From the NCBI GenBank assembly GCA_021730205.1, contig CP072533.1:434001-498000 (forward strand): a stretch of DNA of 64,000 nucleotides. Reading direction: 5' to 3'. Of the stretch, positions 47,621 through 57,131 are shown one piece after another (position 1 is the first letter of the stretch; every line of letters starts with the position of its first letter). Origin of the DNA: Candidatus Ruthia sp. Cpac_8_S14 (GTDB lineage Bacteria > Pseudomonadota > Gammaproteobacteria > PS1 > Pseudothioglobaceae). Under the pieces are notes generated by a model. The model searched no databases and was not told the DNA's origin. It saw nothing but the letters and a program-made list of their open reading frames with translations. A program made the position numbers and the translations under genes.

Positions 47621-47646
47621 AAAAACCAGCACTAGTGCTGGTTTTT
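47621..47646 (-). terminator. Terminator of the sulfur-globule-like gene
   Basis: The perfect 26-base palindrome AAAAACCAGCACT/AGTGCTGGTTTTT lies 17 bases after the stop codon at 47663. Strong GC stem with flanking A/T runs. Confidence 0.85.
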
Positions 47647-47662
47647 AATCATAGCTTTTATA

Positions 47663-48046
47663 CTATTTTGCTGTTGGTGCTGCTGGCATAGTCGTTCTAG
47701 GTACAACTCCAGGCCCCCATGGGGTATTTGCATAACCATTAGGTGCAAAACCATAACCATTACGACCATAACCATAACCATAACCATTGCGACCATAATA
47801 ATTGTTATTATTACTCCAACCGTTGTTATCAAACTCATCAAACATATTACCCATTTCTTCTGGATACCAACGAGGGTCCCAAAAATCGTATGGGTTGTAG
47901 CCAAACATGCCATTATCTTCTTGGTAGCCATAACCGTTATAGTTGTTGTAACCATTGCTCCAAGGAGTGTTGTTACTATTCCAAAATGCATTCGCACTTA
48001 AGGTGAATGTCAGTACTACTATTGCAAGAATCTTTCTCATTATCAT
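47663..48046 (-). CDS. Sulfur-globule-protein-like secreted Gly/Asn/Tyr-rich protein
   Basis: 127 residues: signal peptide (MRKILAIVVLTFTLSANA, with MIM as alternative first codons) and a mature part made of Asn, Gly, Tyr and Trp (NYNGYGYQE, GYNPYDFWDPRWYP, YYGRNGYGYGYGRNGYGF), ending PAAPTAK. This repetitive composition and export signal match the envelope proteins of periplasmic sulfur globules (SgpA/SgpB type) of sulfur oxidisers. Such proteins coat stored elemental sulfur. It has its own strong terminator. A long opposite-frame reading across it is a composition shadow. Confidence 0.7.
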   Translation of the reverse strand: MIMRKILAIVVLTFTLSANAFWNSNNTPWSNGYNNYNGYGYQEDNGMFGYNPYDFWDPRWYPEEMGNMFDEFDNNGWSNNNNYYGRNGYGYGYGRNGYGFAPNGYANTPWGPGVVPRTTMPAAPTAK

Positions 48047-48114
48047 ATCTCCATATTAACTTTATTAAATCATTTTATATTATAACATGATAATATATTA
48101 ATTAAGATTAAAAT

Positions 48115-48537
48115 TTAAAAAGAATACGGATTACGTGACCTTGACGAGTAGTAGTAATTAGAGTAAAGGTTTGGTGCTTTACGATGGTTTGTTACTAGTA
48201 TTTGTTCAGGGTTAACAAATGACATAGCTGTAGGGTTTCATACATTAAAGCTGGCAAAGCGCTATTTTCTGCCTGATATGCCTGATTAGGCATTGGCATC
48301 TGGTTCATATTAAAGCGCGAGGCGTTGGTATTAAATGCTTGATTGTTATAGGGATAGGGGCAATTATAATGACGATTATTAGAACTGTTATTATTATTCA
48401 TCCTTTCCATCCAATGCATGAGTGTCCTAAACCGACCAATCGTTATTCTTATAACCAGAGCCATAACTGTTAAAGTCTAAAAATGCAGTTGCATTTAAAC
48501 TTGTGATTAACAATCCAAGTAATAATATCTTTTTCAT
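48115..48537 (-). pseudogene. Second sulfur-globule-like protein, frameshifted
   Basis: Begins MKKILLLGLLITSLNATAFLDFN, a signal peptide closely like that of the neighbour, then SYGSGYKNND and a stop. One frame over, the Asn-rich sequence continues (HWMERMNNNNSSNNRHYN, YPYNNQAFNTNASRF, MPMPNQAYQAENSALP). A second shift leads to SFVNPEQILVTNHRKAPNLYSNYYYSS ending at 48115. Two indels separate it from an intact gene of about 140 residues, so the loss is recent. Confidence 0.65.
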
Positions 48538-48612
48538 TATATTTCCTGCATAAATACAAAGCAGATATTACAACCCCTCTTAGAACAGAAAATTCTAGTA
48601 CTTGATGGTGTT

Positions 48613-49765
48613 ATGAGCAAAACCATGATTCAAAAGCATAAATTAACCGAGCAAAACTATCGTGGCGAGCGTTTTAAAGATTGGCATATTTTAGTTCAAG
48701 GCAACAATGACTTACTCTCACTGACTCAGCCTCAAATTATCAAAGACATTTATAAAAATTATTTGAAAGTCGGTGCTGATATTATTGAAACCAACACCTT
48801 TAATGCAACACGCACTTCCATGTTTGATTACAAAATGGAAGAGTTAGCCTATGAAATTAATATGGGAAGCGTCAAACTCGCCAAACAAGCTTGCAGTGAA
48901 CTTTCAACAACTGAAAAATCAAGGTTTATTTGGCCCAGCTTCACGTACTTGCTCGCCCTCACCAGATGTAAACGACTCTGAATTTAGAAACGTCACCTTT
49001 GATGAGTTAGTTGATGTTATATATAGAGTCTACTCGCGGTTTGATTAAAGGTGGTGCGGATATTATTTTGATTGAAACCGTCTTTGATACACTCAATGCC
49101 AAAGCTGCTATCTTTGCCGTTGAGTAAATCTTTGAAAACGATGGTATTGAACTGCCAATCATGATTTCTGGCACCATTACTAATGCCTCTGCTCCGCGCA
49201 CCCTATCTGGGCAAATGACCGAAGCTTTTTATAACTCATTATGTCATGCTTAAGCCTATTGGGCTTAATTGTGCATTAGGGCCTGAGCTAATATGTGGCT
49301 GAAATATCATGCGCGGCTAACACTTACCTATCAGCCCTATCCAAAACGCTGGCTTACCTAATGAATTTGGTGAATATGGGCCTAGAATACCTTAACCATG
49401 AGCGGGAGCAAAGTCAGCGAATGTGCAAGTAAACCAAAATGTCGCTTATCGGGGTTTGAAGCTTTTAATATTGGTGATAAATTCACTGTTTGTAAATATT
49501 GGCGAGCGAACTAATATTATAGACTCAGATAAATTTAAACGCCTTATTCTTAACGAAAGAATATGAAGAGGCATTAGAACATTTGCCGTGTGCAAGTTGA
49601 AGAAGGCGCACAAGTAGTTGATATCAATATGGACGAAGGCATTCTTGATGGCAAAGCCGCTATGGTTCGTTTTATGAATTTAATCGCCTCAGAGCCTGAT
49701 ATTGCCAAAGTGCCACTGATGGTGTGGACTCTTCTAAATGGGAGATTATCGAAGCTGGCTTAAGC
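48613..49765 (+). pseudogene. metH: Cobalamin-dependent methionine synthase MetH remnant
   Basis: Starts in frame as MetH: MIQKHKLTEQNYRGERFKDW, LTQPQIIKDIYKNYLKVGADIIETNTFNAT. After a frameshift: [28 protein letters not shown], then [24 protein letters not shown] and a stop. Further right, FVNIGERTN (about 49485-49515) and [43 protein letters not shown] (about 49596-49720), ending in [12 protein letters not shown]. These are the homocysteine and methyltetrahydrofolate domains; the cobalamin and activation domains are gone. Confidence 0.9.
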
Positions 49766-49921
49766 ACGCAAGCACGAACATTTGCAGACTGGCCAACATT
49801 CCCTCAAATTTATTTCAACTCAGAGTTAGTGGGTGGTGGTGATATTATTGTTGAAATGGCTAAAATGGGTACTTTAAAAGGCGAAATGGAGAAAGCTAGC
49901 GAAAAGTTTGATGCTAAATAG
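49765..49921 (+). pseudogene. grxD: Monothiol glutaredoxin (GrxD-type) C-terminal remnant fused to metH
   Basis: The last 52 codons of the open frame at 49724-49921 read STQARTFADWPTFPQIYFNSELVGGGDIIVEM and KGEMEKASEKFD, the C-terminal half of a monothiol glutaredoxin (WPTFPQ.Y..GELVGG.DI..EM). The first codons of the same frame ([12 protein letters not shown]) are MetH. The CGFS active site is missing. A deletion has joined the two genes in frame. Confidence 0.85.
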
Positions 49922-50156
49922 GGCTTCTTTTAGCGTATTAATACAACCAGATATAAATAGTATCTATTTGTTCTTAGAGCGGTGGAAACTTTGTTTTTAC
50001 TACCACTTAAAATTGCTTCATGTTATTGTGTAGCATTAAGAATCATCTAAAATTAGAGAATCTACCCTCCACCTCACCGTCATCACTGTATCTGTATAAT
50101 CCACACCAACAATGAATATCAACATCTAACCAACAAGCGTTTTCCGACCAAACTAA

Positions 50157-50571
50157 ATGAAAGACCCTCTTTTAGAGCATTTACCTAATAATAAGCAAAC
50201 CCATTTAAGGCAAATTCTCCAAGTCATTCGTGAAGAATTTGATTCAGTTGTAAGTGCGACGTCAGGCAAAAGAAAAACAGGTAAGTTGAGTAAGGTTATT
50301 CTGTTTAGTCCGCACGCTACGGGTAAGTGGGTGAGTAGCCAGAGACCTGGTTATATCAGTGATTGTTAATCAATATGACTTAGTAGCAAAGCTTGATTTG
50401 TGGAATACGATTGAAGATAGAGTAAGAATCTTTTTACCACTGCGTTTTAAACTAGAATGTAACTTGACTATACATACTTTAGAAGAGTCAAACTATTTGA
50501 GTGAGAAAGTCGTTCAGTTACAAACTTTAACTAAGCGGCTTTGTAAGGAAAAAATTAAGTCGTTTGGCTAG
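50157..50571 (+). pseudogene. Nucleotidyltransferase-HEPN protein remnant, copy 2
   Basis: The first frame (50157-50369) reads LLEHLPNNKQTHLRQILQVIREEFDSV, then KVILFSPHATGKWV and GYISDC: the N-terminus of an MNT nucleotidyltransferase whose GSxxxG motif has become SPHATG. The second frame (from 50359) continues VNQYDLVAKLDLWNTIEDRVRIF and ends EKVVQLQTLTKRLCKEKIKSFG, the last helix of the HEPN half. Most of HEPN is deleted. Related to the remnant at 36890-37440. Confidence 0.7.
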
Positions 50572-50625
50572 TAAAGAAAACGTAGCAACTTGTGATTGTA
50601 AAAGCTTTTAATTAGACTTATTTTT

Positions 50626-51051
50626 TTAGTTAGTTAATTCAACTTCTCTAAGTGTTTGTGCCAGTTTATCTAATGAAGCATTAATAAGTTTATGCACACC
50701 TTCTGCGCCATACAGTTTTGCCAATTCAAGTGATTCATTAATCACGACTTTATAAGGCACTTCCGGGCTAAATTTAAGCTCAAAAGCGCCTAAATATAAA
50801 ATAGCGTGTTCAACAGAGCCTAGTTGCTCAGTTTTTCGGCTAATGGTAGGTGCGATAATCCCATCTAATAAAAATCTGTTTTTAAGAATGTTGATGAATA
50901 AATTTGAAAAGAAAGCTTTTGAAATTTTGCCTTGTTTTTGGTTTAAAAATTGTTGTTCAATTTGCAATACTTCGCCACCTGATACTAGATATTGATATAA
51001 CGCTTGTACTACACGTTCTCTGGAGCGTTGCTTTGGGGTTTTAAAGGTCAT
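50626..51051 (-). CDS. nusB: Transcription antitermination factor NusB
   Basis: Binds boxA RNA with NusE in rRNA antitermination. 141 residues, all-helical: SRERVVQALYQYLVSGGE (about 9-26), AILYLGAFELKFSPEVPYKVVINESLELAKLYG (about 83-115) and the C-terminal HKLINASLDKLAQTLR. Last gene of the ribE-ribBA-ribH-nusB operon, 2 bases after ribH. Confidence 0.95.
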   Translation of the reverse strand: MTFKTPKQRSRERVVQALYQYLVSGGEVLQIEQQFLNQKQGKISKAFFSNLFINILKNRFLLDGIIAPTISRKTEQLGSVEHAILYLGAFELKFSPEVPYKVVINESLELAKLYGAEGVHKLINASLDKLAQTLREVELTN

Positions 51052-51053
51052 GG

Positions 51054-51557
51054 TTAAAAAGTTTGAATGTCTACTTGTTGCATTAAATATAGCATTCCAA
51101 TCATTGCCATGGTTGCCTCTTCACCTTTGTTGCCCTTATAGCCACCCGCCCTACCGATGGTTTGTTCCATGTTGTTTGTAGTAAGTATACCAAAAGCAGT
51201 GGGGATTTCATATTGATAAGAAACATCTGCCACGCCACGAGCACATTCGTTACAAATAAACTCAAAATGCGGGGTTTCGCCATTGATAACTGCACCTAAA
51301 GCCACGATACCATCATATAGATTTTTGCCACTTAGTTGCTGGCTTGCTAATTTTTTAGCCAATAACGGGATTTCAAATGCACCAGGAGCGTAAAACACAT
51401 TGATATTATTGGCATTAATGCCATATCTGGCTAGGGTTTCTTGTGCTGCTGATAATAACTTATCGCCAATATCTTGGTAAAAATAACCCACGATAATCGC
51501 AACTTTTGCTTTTACAAGAAAATTCCTATTGCCGTTTTTATCAAATTTAAATTCCAT
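51054..51557 (-). CDS. ribH: 6,7-dimethyl-8-ribityllumazine synthase
   Basis: Penultimate step of riboflavin synthesis. 167 residues. Seen are FYAPGAFEIPLLAKKLA (about 55-71), GIVALGAVINGETPHFEFICNECARG (about 83-108) with the catalytic histidine in PHFEF, PTAFGILTT and RAGGYKGNKGEEATMAMI. Operon with ribBA and nusB. Confidence 0.96.
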   Translation of the reverse strand: MEFKFDKNGNRNFLVKAKVAIIVGYFYQDIGDKLLSAAQETLARYGINANNINVFYAPGAFEIPLLAKKLASQQLSGKNLYDGIVALGAVINGETPHFEFICNECARGVADVSYQYEIPTAFGILTTNNMEQTIGRAGGYKGNKGEEATMAMIGMLYLMQQVDIQTF

Positions 51558-51567
51558 TATTGTTCCT

Positions 51568-52641
51568 TTACTTGCTGGTATCTACGTATTCAGTTACTTC
51601 TAAACCAAAGCCTTTTAAGCCATAAAGCTTTCTAGGACTGCCTAAAACTCTCATTCTTTTGACACCAAGGTCAGATAAGATTTGCGCACCAACACCATAG
51701 GTTTTGATATCATCATGAGCATTACCATTAACGTTGTCAATATTTTCTAAAATACTCTGGTCGGTTTGCATTCTAAGTAGCAACAAAACACCACTATCTA
51801 ACTTAGCAATATGCTTTAATGCAGCGTTAACGCTAAAACTATTTGACTTTTCTCGTAACACATCCTTAAAAACATCTTCCATGTGTACACGCACGCAGGT
51901 ATCAGTATTACTGATAATTTCACCTTTAACCAAGGCTAGATGTGTTTCATTGTGAATACTATCAAGAAATGAAATTAATCTAAAAATAGCAAATTCAGTC
52001 TTAAACTCACGCTCATTAATGCGCTCGATGGTTTTTTCGTTTTCAACTCGATAAGAAATTAAATCTTCAATCATACCTAGTTTAATGTCGTGTTTTTTGG
52101 CAAAGATTTCTAAATCATCACGTCGAGCCATTGAGCCATCCTCATTGAGGATCTCAACAATTACACTGGCTGGCTCAAGTCCTGCAAGACGTGCTAAATC
52201 ACACCCTGCTTCTGTGTGCCCTGCTCGGATTAAAACCCCACCTGGTTGTGCCATAAGTGGGAAAATATGCCCTGGTTGTACAATGTCAGCAGGCTTGGCA
52301 TCTCTTGCCACTGCATCTAATATTGTTTTAGCTCTATCTGCTGCTGAAATTCCTGTGGTTACGCCTTCTACTGCCTCGATTGAGACGGTAAAATTAGTGC
52401 TATTGGCGTCGTTATTTTTCGCCACCATAAGTGGCAAATTAAGCTGCTTACAGCGTTCTTGTGTTAAGGTTAGACAAATCAAACCACGACCATGAGTTGC
52501 CATGAAATTAATATCTTCTTTAGTAACGGTTTCAGCAGGGGCGATTAAGTCGCCTTCGTTTTCACGGTCTTCATCATCCATAAGGATAATCATTTTGCCT
52601 TGACTATACTCTTTTAAAATTTCTTCAATGGTGGACTTCAT
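51568..52641 (-). CDS. ribB: 3,4-dihydroxy-2-butanone 4-phosphate synthase with degenerate GTP cyclohydrolase II domain
   Basis: 357 residues. The RibB half (about 1-200) is complete: LMDDEDRENEGDLI (about 20-33), FMATHGRGLICL, TVSIEAVEGVTTGISAADRAKTI and RAGHTEAGCDLARLAG. The RibA-like half (about 205-357) has the overall fold pattern (LALVKGEI, TYGVGAQILSDLGVKRMRVL) but lacks the zinc-binding cysteines (C...DxxxSxxCDCG) of active GTP cyclohydrolase II. Such RibB-RibX proteins need a separate RibA; none is in the window. Operon with ribE and ribH. Confidence 0.92.
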   Translation of the reverse strand: MKSTIEEILKEYSQGKMIILMDDEDRENEGDLIAPAETVTKEDINFMATHGRGLICLTLTQERCKQLNLPLMVAKNNDANSTNFTVSIEAVEGVTTGISAADRAKTILDAVARDAKPADIVQPGHIFPLMAQPGGVLIRAGHTEAGCDLARLAGLEPASVIVEILNEDGSMARRDDLEIFAKKHDIKLGMIEDLISYRVENEKTIERINEREFKTEFAIFRLISFLDSIHNETHLALVKGEIISNTDTCVRVHMEDVFKDVLREKSNSFSVNAALKHIAKLDSGVLLLLRMQTDQSILENIDNVNGNAHDDIKTYGVGAQILSDLGVKRMRVLGSPRKLYGLKGFGLEVTEYVDTSK

Positions 52642-52649
52642 AACTGCTT

Positions 52650-53225
52650 TTAATGATGTAATAATTGCTCAAGGTGTCTGGCGATAATGTCAACTTCAAG
52701 GTTAACCTTACTATTTATTTTCAACTCGCCCAATGTTGTGTTTAGTGTGTGTGGCACAATATTGATATCAAACACGCAGTCATTGATATTATTGACTGTT
52801 AAACTCACGCCGTTAATACAAACAGAGCCTTTTTTAGCGATGTATTTTATTAAATTCTTAGGCGCATTAATTTTAAAACGTGTCGATTTGCCTTCAATAA
52901 ATCGCTCAACAACCTTGGCAATACCATCAACATGACCACTGACCAAATGCCCGTCAACGCCTTGATTAAGCCTTAGTGCTTTTTCAAGATTAACTGAATT
53001 ATTAGTGCTTAAGTGATTAAAAATTGTACACCTGAGTGTTTCTTGTGAAATGTCGGCTTTGAAATAATCATTGCCTACTTCAATAACGGTTAAACATACG
53101 CCATTTACGGCAATACTATCGCCAATTTTAACCTCATTAAAAAATGAGTTTTGCGCCTCAAAGCAGAACGTGTCTGCCTTAATGCTTTTAATTTTACCAA
53201 TAGTCTGAATAATACCTGTGAACAT
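52650..53225 (-). CDS. ribE: Riboflavin synthase alpha subunit
   Basis: Last step of riboflavin synthesis: dismutation of two lumazines. 191 residues with two similar lumazine-binding barrels: MFTGIIQTIGKI...IGDSIAVNGVCLTV (about 1-50) and VDGHLVSGHVDGIAKV...KGSVCINGVSLTVNNI (about 91-150). First gene of the riboflavin operon. No FMN riboswitch pattern is visible upstream. Confidence 0.95.
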   Translation of the reverse strand: MFTGIIQTIGKIKSIKADTFCFEAQNSFFNEVKIGDSIAVNGVCLTVIEVGNDYFKADISQETLRCTIFNHLSTNNSVNLEKALRLNQGVDGHLVSGHVDGIAKVVERFIEGKSTRFKINAPKNLIKYIAKKGSVCINGVSLTVNNINDCVFDINIVPHTLNTTLGELKINSKVNLEVDIIARHLEQLLHH

Positions 53226-53239
53226 TTATTGACCTTCTG

Positions 53240-53940
53240 CCTGACACAAACAAAAACTGCTACTTGCGCCAAATAATACCACAACTAAAAAAAATACATC
53301 CAAAGAATGAACAACAATAGCATGGATAATGCGCCATAAATCAGCTCATAAAAAGGAAAATAGTTAATATAAATTAATAATATTGATTTTAAAACCCCTA
53401 AAAAAATGCAGCAATAAAGCCTGATTTAATCGCATTTTTGAATGATACTTTTTCATTGGGGATAAAATAGTACAACAGACTCAAGCTCAATGGCTGAAAA
53501 AATGATTGGCAAACTTGATATAAAAATAACACCCATCGGTATAAAAACAAATAATGATACGCTTAGATAAGAACTCACCAGTAAATAAATAATCAAATCA
53601 ACGCCAAAATAGCGCGACTCCCAAATTGAAATAATACACCTATCTACTTGTTGAAATAAGAAAAACACAGCTAAAAGTAGAAATAAAATGCTAATGCCTT
53701 TAAGTTTTTGTGCACTTGCAATAAATTGGTGAATATACTGACTAACTCATAATTTAGGTAATAATTACTCGAACAAAAACCCTTCTAAATGCTGTTGTAA
53801 ATCAGAGAAATAAGGCGATAAAGAAAAAAATGCCAAACAGCAAAGTTAGCGTTGGCACGATGGCAAACTAAAGTTGAAAACGCCAAAATAGCCACTAAAT
53901 CAAAACCTTTTTTGATTTTAAATGGTTAAAGGTTAGCATT
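53240..53940 (-). pseudogene. yihY: YihY/BrkB-family membrane protein remnant
   Basis: Leftward: IVPTLTLLFGIFFFIA near 53840, VDRCIISIWESRYFGVDLIIYLLVSSYLSVSLFVF (53540-53650), KVSFKNAIKSGFIAA (53400-53450) and INYFPFYELIYGALSMLLLFILWMYF (53280-53370). These follow the YihY order, ending with the conserved YG.L...P.FLLWIY segment. Several frameshifts. The real function of the family is unclear. Confidence 0.75.
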
Positions 53941-54240
53941 ATATACATTATATTTTATAGAGATACTCTCGCAAATCCTTTGCCTCAATTCTTTTAATTT
54001 CTTTTGCCTTCTCATCTCACACAACCGCATAGTGACCCCAACGCTTTTTTAACGGCCAAAATCTTACTGACACTTTTATCAAAGGATTTTAATATTTCTT
54101 TCTCATCCGTCATTTTTTATGTTAAAAAATATCATCAACTATTTTTTTGATTATAAACAATAAACTTGCTTTTTTTAACTCTAAGCTATTCACTCTATTC
54201 CATCAAAGAAGTTATTAATTATTATATCAACACTAACAAC
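53941..54240 (-). other. Short decayed reading frame, unidentified
   Basis: From an ATG at 54112 leftward: MTDEKEILKSFDKSVSKI, AVKKRWGHYAVV, a stop, then DEKAKEIKRIEAKDLREYL. I do not recognise the family. The remaining 130 bases up to the ABC-F gene hold nothing visible. Confidence 0.35.
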
Positions 54241-54242
54241 TT

Positions 54243-55844
54243 TTATTTTTGGTTGGCCAAGTAGTCTTCATAATTGCCAGAATAATAATACATACCGCCC
54301 TCTTTAAGCTCTACCACCTTGGTAGACAGTGAGGATACAAATTCTCTATCATGGCTGACGAATATTAAAGTGCCTTCGTAATTATCCAGTGCTAGATTAA
54401 GGGCTTCGATGGACTCCATATCAAGGTGATTAGTAGGCTCATCCATCACTAATACATTGGGGTTTTGTAGCATGAGTTTGCCAAATATCATTCTGCCTTT
54501 TTCGCCACCAGAAAGTGATTTGATGCTCTTTCCAATGTCTTCTTTGCCAAATAACATTTTACCCAGTATTGCGCGCATTGCCTGTATGTCGTCTTTTTCG
54601 GTTTTGAATTGACTTATCCAATCAAGTACATTCATATCAGTTTCAAAATCTTTACTGTGATCCTGTGCATAATAACCAATGTTAATGTTCTCGCTCCATT
54701 TAACCTTGCCTTTGTCGGGCTTGATTTCACCAATCAAAGTACGCAGCAATGTGGTTTTACCAATACCATTTTGACCAATAATGGCAATGCGATCACCCAC
54801 CTCAAATAAGAAATTAACATCTTTTAAAATCTCAAGTTTATCATCTCCTTGAGGGCTGAAACTCTTAGACAAGTCTTTGACTTCTAATACATTTCTGTGT
54901 AATTTATTTTCTTGGTTAAAAATAATGTAGGGGCTTACTCTTGAAGAGGGTCTAATGTCATCCAATATAATTTTATCTAACTGCTTTAATCTTGAAGTGG
55001 CTTGCTTGGATTTAGAGGCCTTGGCTGAAAAACGAGAAACAAAATGTTTAAGTTCTTTAATTTTGGCCTCTTTTTTGGCATTATTCGTTTGCATTTTTTC
55101 TTGAATGGCAGTTGATGCAACCATGAAGTCATCATAATTACCAGGGAAAGTATTAAGCGCACCATAGTCTAAATCAGACATGTGTGTGCATACGCCATTT
55201 AAAAAATGCCTATCATGAGAGATGATAACCATGGTTGCTTTGCGTTCTTTTAATACACCTTCTAGCCAGCGAATTGAGTTAATATCTAAGTTGTTTGTTG
55301 GCTCGTCAAGTAGTAGAATTTCTGGGTTTGAAAACAGCGCCTGGGCCAGTAAAATACGCAATTTCCAACCTGGTGCAATTTCGCTCATTAAGCCATAATG
55401 TTGCTCTTCTGGGATGTCTAAGCCTAATAACAACTCACTGGCAGAAGCCTCTGCCATATAACCATCCATTTCTGCAAATTGCATTTCAAGTCCTGCAACT
55501 TTAATACCATCTTTCTCGCTCATTTCAGGTAAGGCATAAATTCTATCTCTTTCTTTTTTAATTTCCCATAATTCACCATGACCCATAATTACGGTGTCAA
55601 CTACACGAAAATCCTCAAAAGCAAATTGGTCTTGGCGAAGAATACCTAAACAATCGCCATCGCTAATATGAACTGTACCATTACTAGGCGTAAGCTCACC
55701 CGTTAGAATTTTCATAAAAGTTGACTTACCACAGCCATTTGCACCAATTAAACCATAGCGATTACCGCCTTGAAATTTAATAGAGATATTTTCAAATAAA
55801 GGTTTTTCACCAAACTGCATGGTGATATTGATAGTAGAAATCAT
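54243..55844 (-). CDS. ABC-F family ATPase (YbiT-like)
   Basis: 533 residues, two ABC domains without membrane segments. Domain 1: [17 protein letters not shown] (Walker A, about 32-48), [12 protein letters not shown] charged linker (about 245-300) bridges to domain 2: [51 protein letters not shown]. Length and sequence fit the YbiT subgroup. ABC-F proteins act on stalled or antibiotic-blocked ribosomes; the exact role of this one is not known. Confidence 0.9.
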   Translation of the reverse strand: MISTINITMQFGEKPLFENISIKFQGGNRYGLIGANGCGKSTFMKILTGELTPSNGTVHISDGDCLGILRQDQFAFEDFRVVDTVIMGHGELWEIKKERDRIYALPEMSEKDGIKVAGLEMQFAEMDGYMAEASASELLLGLDIPEEQHYGLMSEIAPGWKLRILLAQALFSNPEILLLDEPTNNLDINSIRWLEGVLKERKATMVIISHDRHFLNGVCTHMSDLDYGALNTFPGNYDDFMVASTAIQEKMQTNNAKKEAKIKELKHFVSRFSAKASKSKQATSRLKQLDKIILDDIRPSSRVSPYIIFNQENKLHRNVLEVKDLSKSFSPQGDDKLEILKDVNFLFEVGDRIAIIGQNGIGKTTLLRTLIGEIKPDKGKVKWSENINIGYYAQDHSKDFETDMNVLDWISQFKTEKDDIQAMRAILGKMLFGKEDIGKSIKSLSGGEKGRMIFGKLMLQNPNVLVMDEPTNHLDMESIEALNLALDNYEGTLIFVSHDREFVSSLSTKVVELKEGGMYYYSGNYEDYLANQK

Positions 55845-55997
55845 AAGTTTGTTGTTTGTTTTTACAAAAACAAATATTATCCCATAATAGTAACAAAAAG
55901 CTCAACTAATAGAATTTGAATTTATGAATAAATCCACCCTTGAGCGTATAATTCAAATGGCGTGAAAAATAATAAACTCATTAATCATTAAGCTCTC

Positions 55998-57131
55998 ATG
56001 TTTGAAAAAACCGGCCAACTGCCTGATAAAAATCTACTTTTTTCGATTTTGACACTACTAACTTTTGGCTGGATATTGTCTTTTTCTGCTTCGCTTGGAC
56101 ATTTTAGTAGTTATGGTTACTTTATAAAGCAAACTGTTTTTATTATTTTAGGCTTGAGCCTTGGCTACAGTGTGCTTAAAGTCCCCTTATATTTTTACAA
56201 AAATCATTCTAAATTATTTTTTATTACTACTTTGATATGCCTAGCACTGGTATTTTTACCAGAGCCTATTGGTAAAACCGTTAAAGGTTCAACGCGTTGG
56301 ATTAACTTTGTGTTGTTTAAATTTCAGCCTTCTGAAATGATGAAATTGGTGATGATTCTATTCATGGCGGGCTTTTTGGTTAGGCAGGAAAAGGATTTAA
56401 GAAAGCCTTATATAGGCTTTATTAAAACGCTTATTATCATTGGTGCATCAAGTTTTTTGTTATTACTAGAGCCAGATATTGGCGCGACCTTTATTATTTC
56501 TGCAACTGCTTTTGCCATGCTGCTAACTGCTGGTGTTTACTTAAAGCAATTGTTCATAGTTGGTGCAAGTGTTGTTGCTGTTTTTATTGTCATTCTTTTC
56601 CAAATTCCCAATCGAGTTGAAAGACTAACTTCCTTTTGGCGAGAAGATTTATGGCTTAACGAATCTGAAAAAGTATGGCAAACCAAACAAGCATTAATCG
56701 GTATCGCTAGGGGTGATTGGACTGGTGTTGGACTGGGCAATGGCATCCAAAAATACACCAAACTACCCGAGCCACATACCGATATGATTTTTGCTATTAT
56801 TGGCGAAGAAACAGGCATTATTGGTATGTTATTTGTATTATTTACCTTTGCTTATATTATGCTTAAAGGTTTTAAAATTGCCAAAGACGCCCTTAAAAAT
56901 AATCGCAAATACAGTTCCTATGTTGCTTTTGGTATTTGTACTTGGCTGAGCATGCAATTTAGCGTTAATATTGCCATGAATCTTGGCTTAATTCCACCAA
57001 AAGGTTTTACCTTGCCATTGATTAGTTATGGCGGGTCAAGTATGATATTTGCATTGATATCACTGGCTATATTACTCAGAATTGATATGGAAAATCGTTG
57101 TGAATATTCTAAACAAAAACATTATGTCTAA
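55998..57131 (+). CDS. ftsW: Peptidoglycan glycosyltransferase FtsW
   Basis: Polymerises lipid II at the division septum. 377 residues, about ten membrane helices. SEDS-family motifs: [22 protein letters not shown] (about 93-114), [13 protein letters not shown] (about 155-167), [25 protein letters not shown] (about 249-273) and [14 protein letters not shown] near the C-terminus. Overlaps murG by 8 bases (murG start at 57124). Confidence 0.95.
   Translation: MFEKTGQLPDKNLLFSILTLLTFGWILSFSASLGHFSSYGYFIKQTVFIILGLSLGYSVLKVPLYFYKNHSKLFFITTLICLALVFLPEPIGKTVKGSTRWINFVLFKFQPSEMMKLVMILFMAGFLVRQEKDLRKPYIGFIKTLIIIGASSFLLLLEPDIGATFIISATAFAMLLTAGVYLKQLFIVGASVVAVFIVILFQIPNRVERLTSFWREDLWLNESEKVWQTKQALIGIARGDWTGVGLGNGIQKYTKLPEPHTDMIFAIIGEETGIIGMLFVLFTFAYIMLKGFKIAKDALKNNRKYSSYVAFGICTWLSMQFSVNIAMNLGLIPPKGFTLPLISYGGSSMIFALISLAILLRIDMENRCEYSKQKHYV

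Noticed and set aside
47632-47997. 121-codon Met/Val/Thr-rich minus-strand frame
   Set aside because: Alternative frame of the repetitive sulfur-globule-like gene; its apparent periodicity is a by-product of the Asn/Gly/Tyr codon repeats.
52085-52495. 136-codon plus-strand open frame
   Set aside because: Antisense shadow of the RibB domain of ribBA.
53226-53290. FMN riboswitch before the riboflavin operon
   Set aside because: None of the conserved RFN-element blocks can be found, and the upstream space is AT-rich and merges with the yihY remnant.
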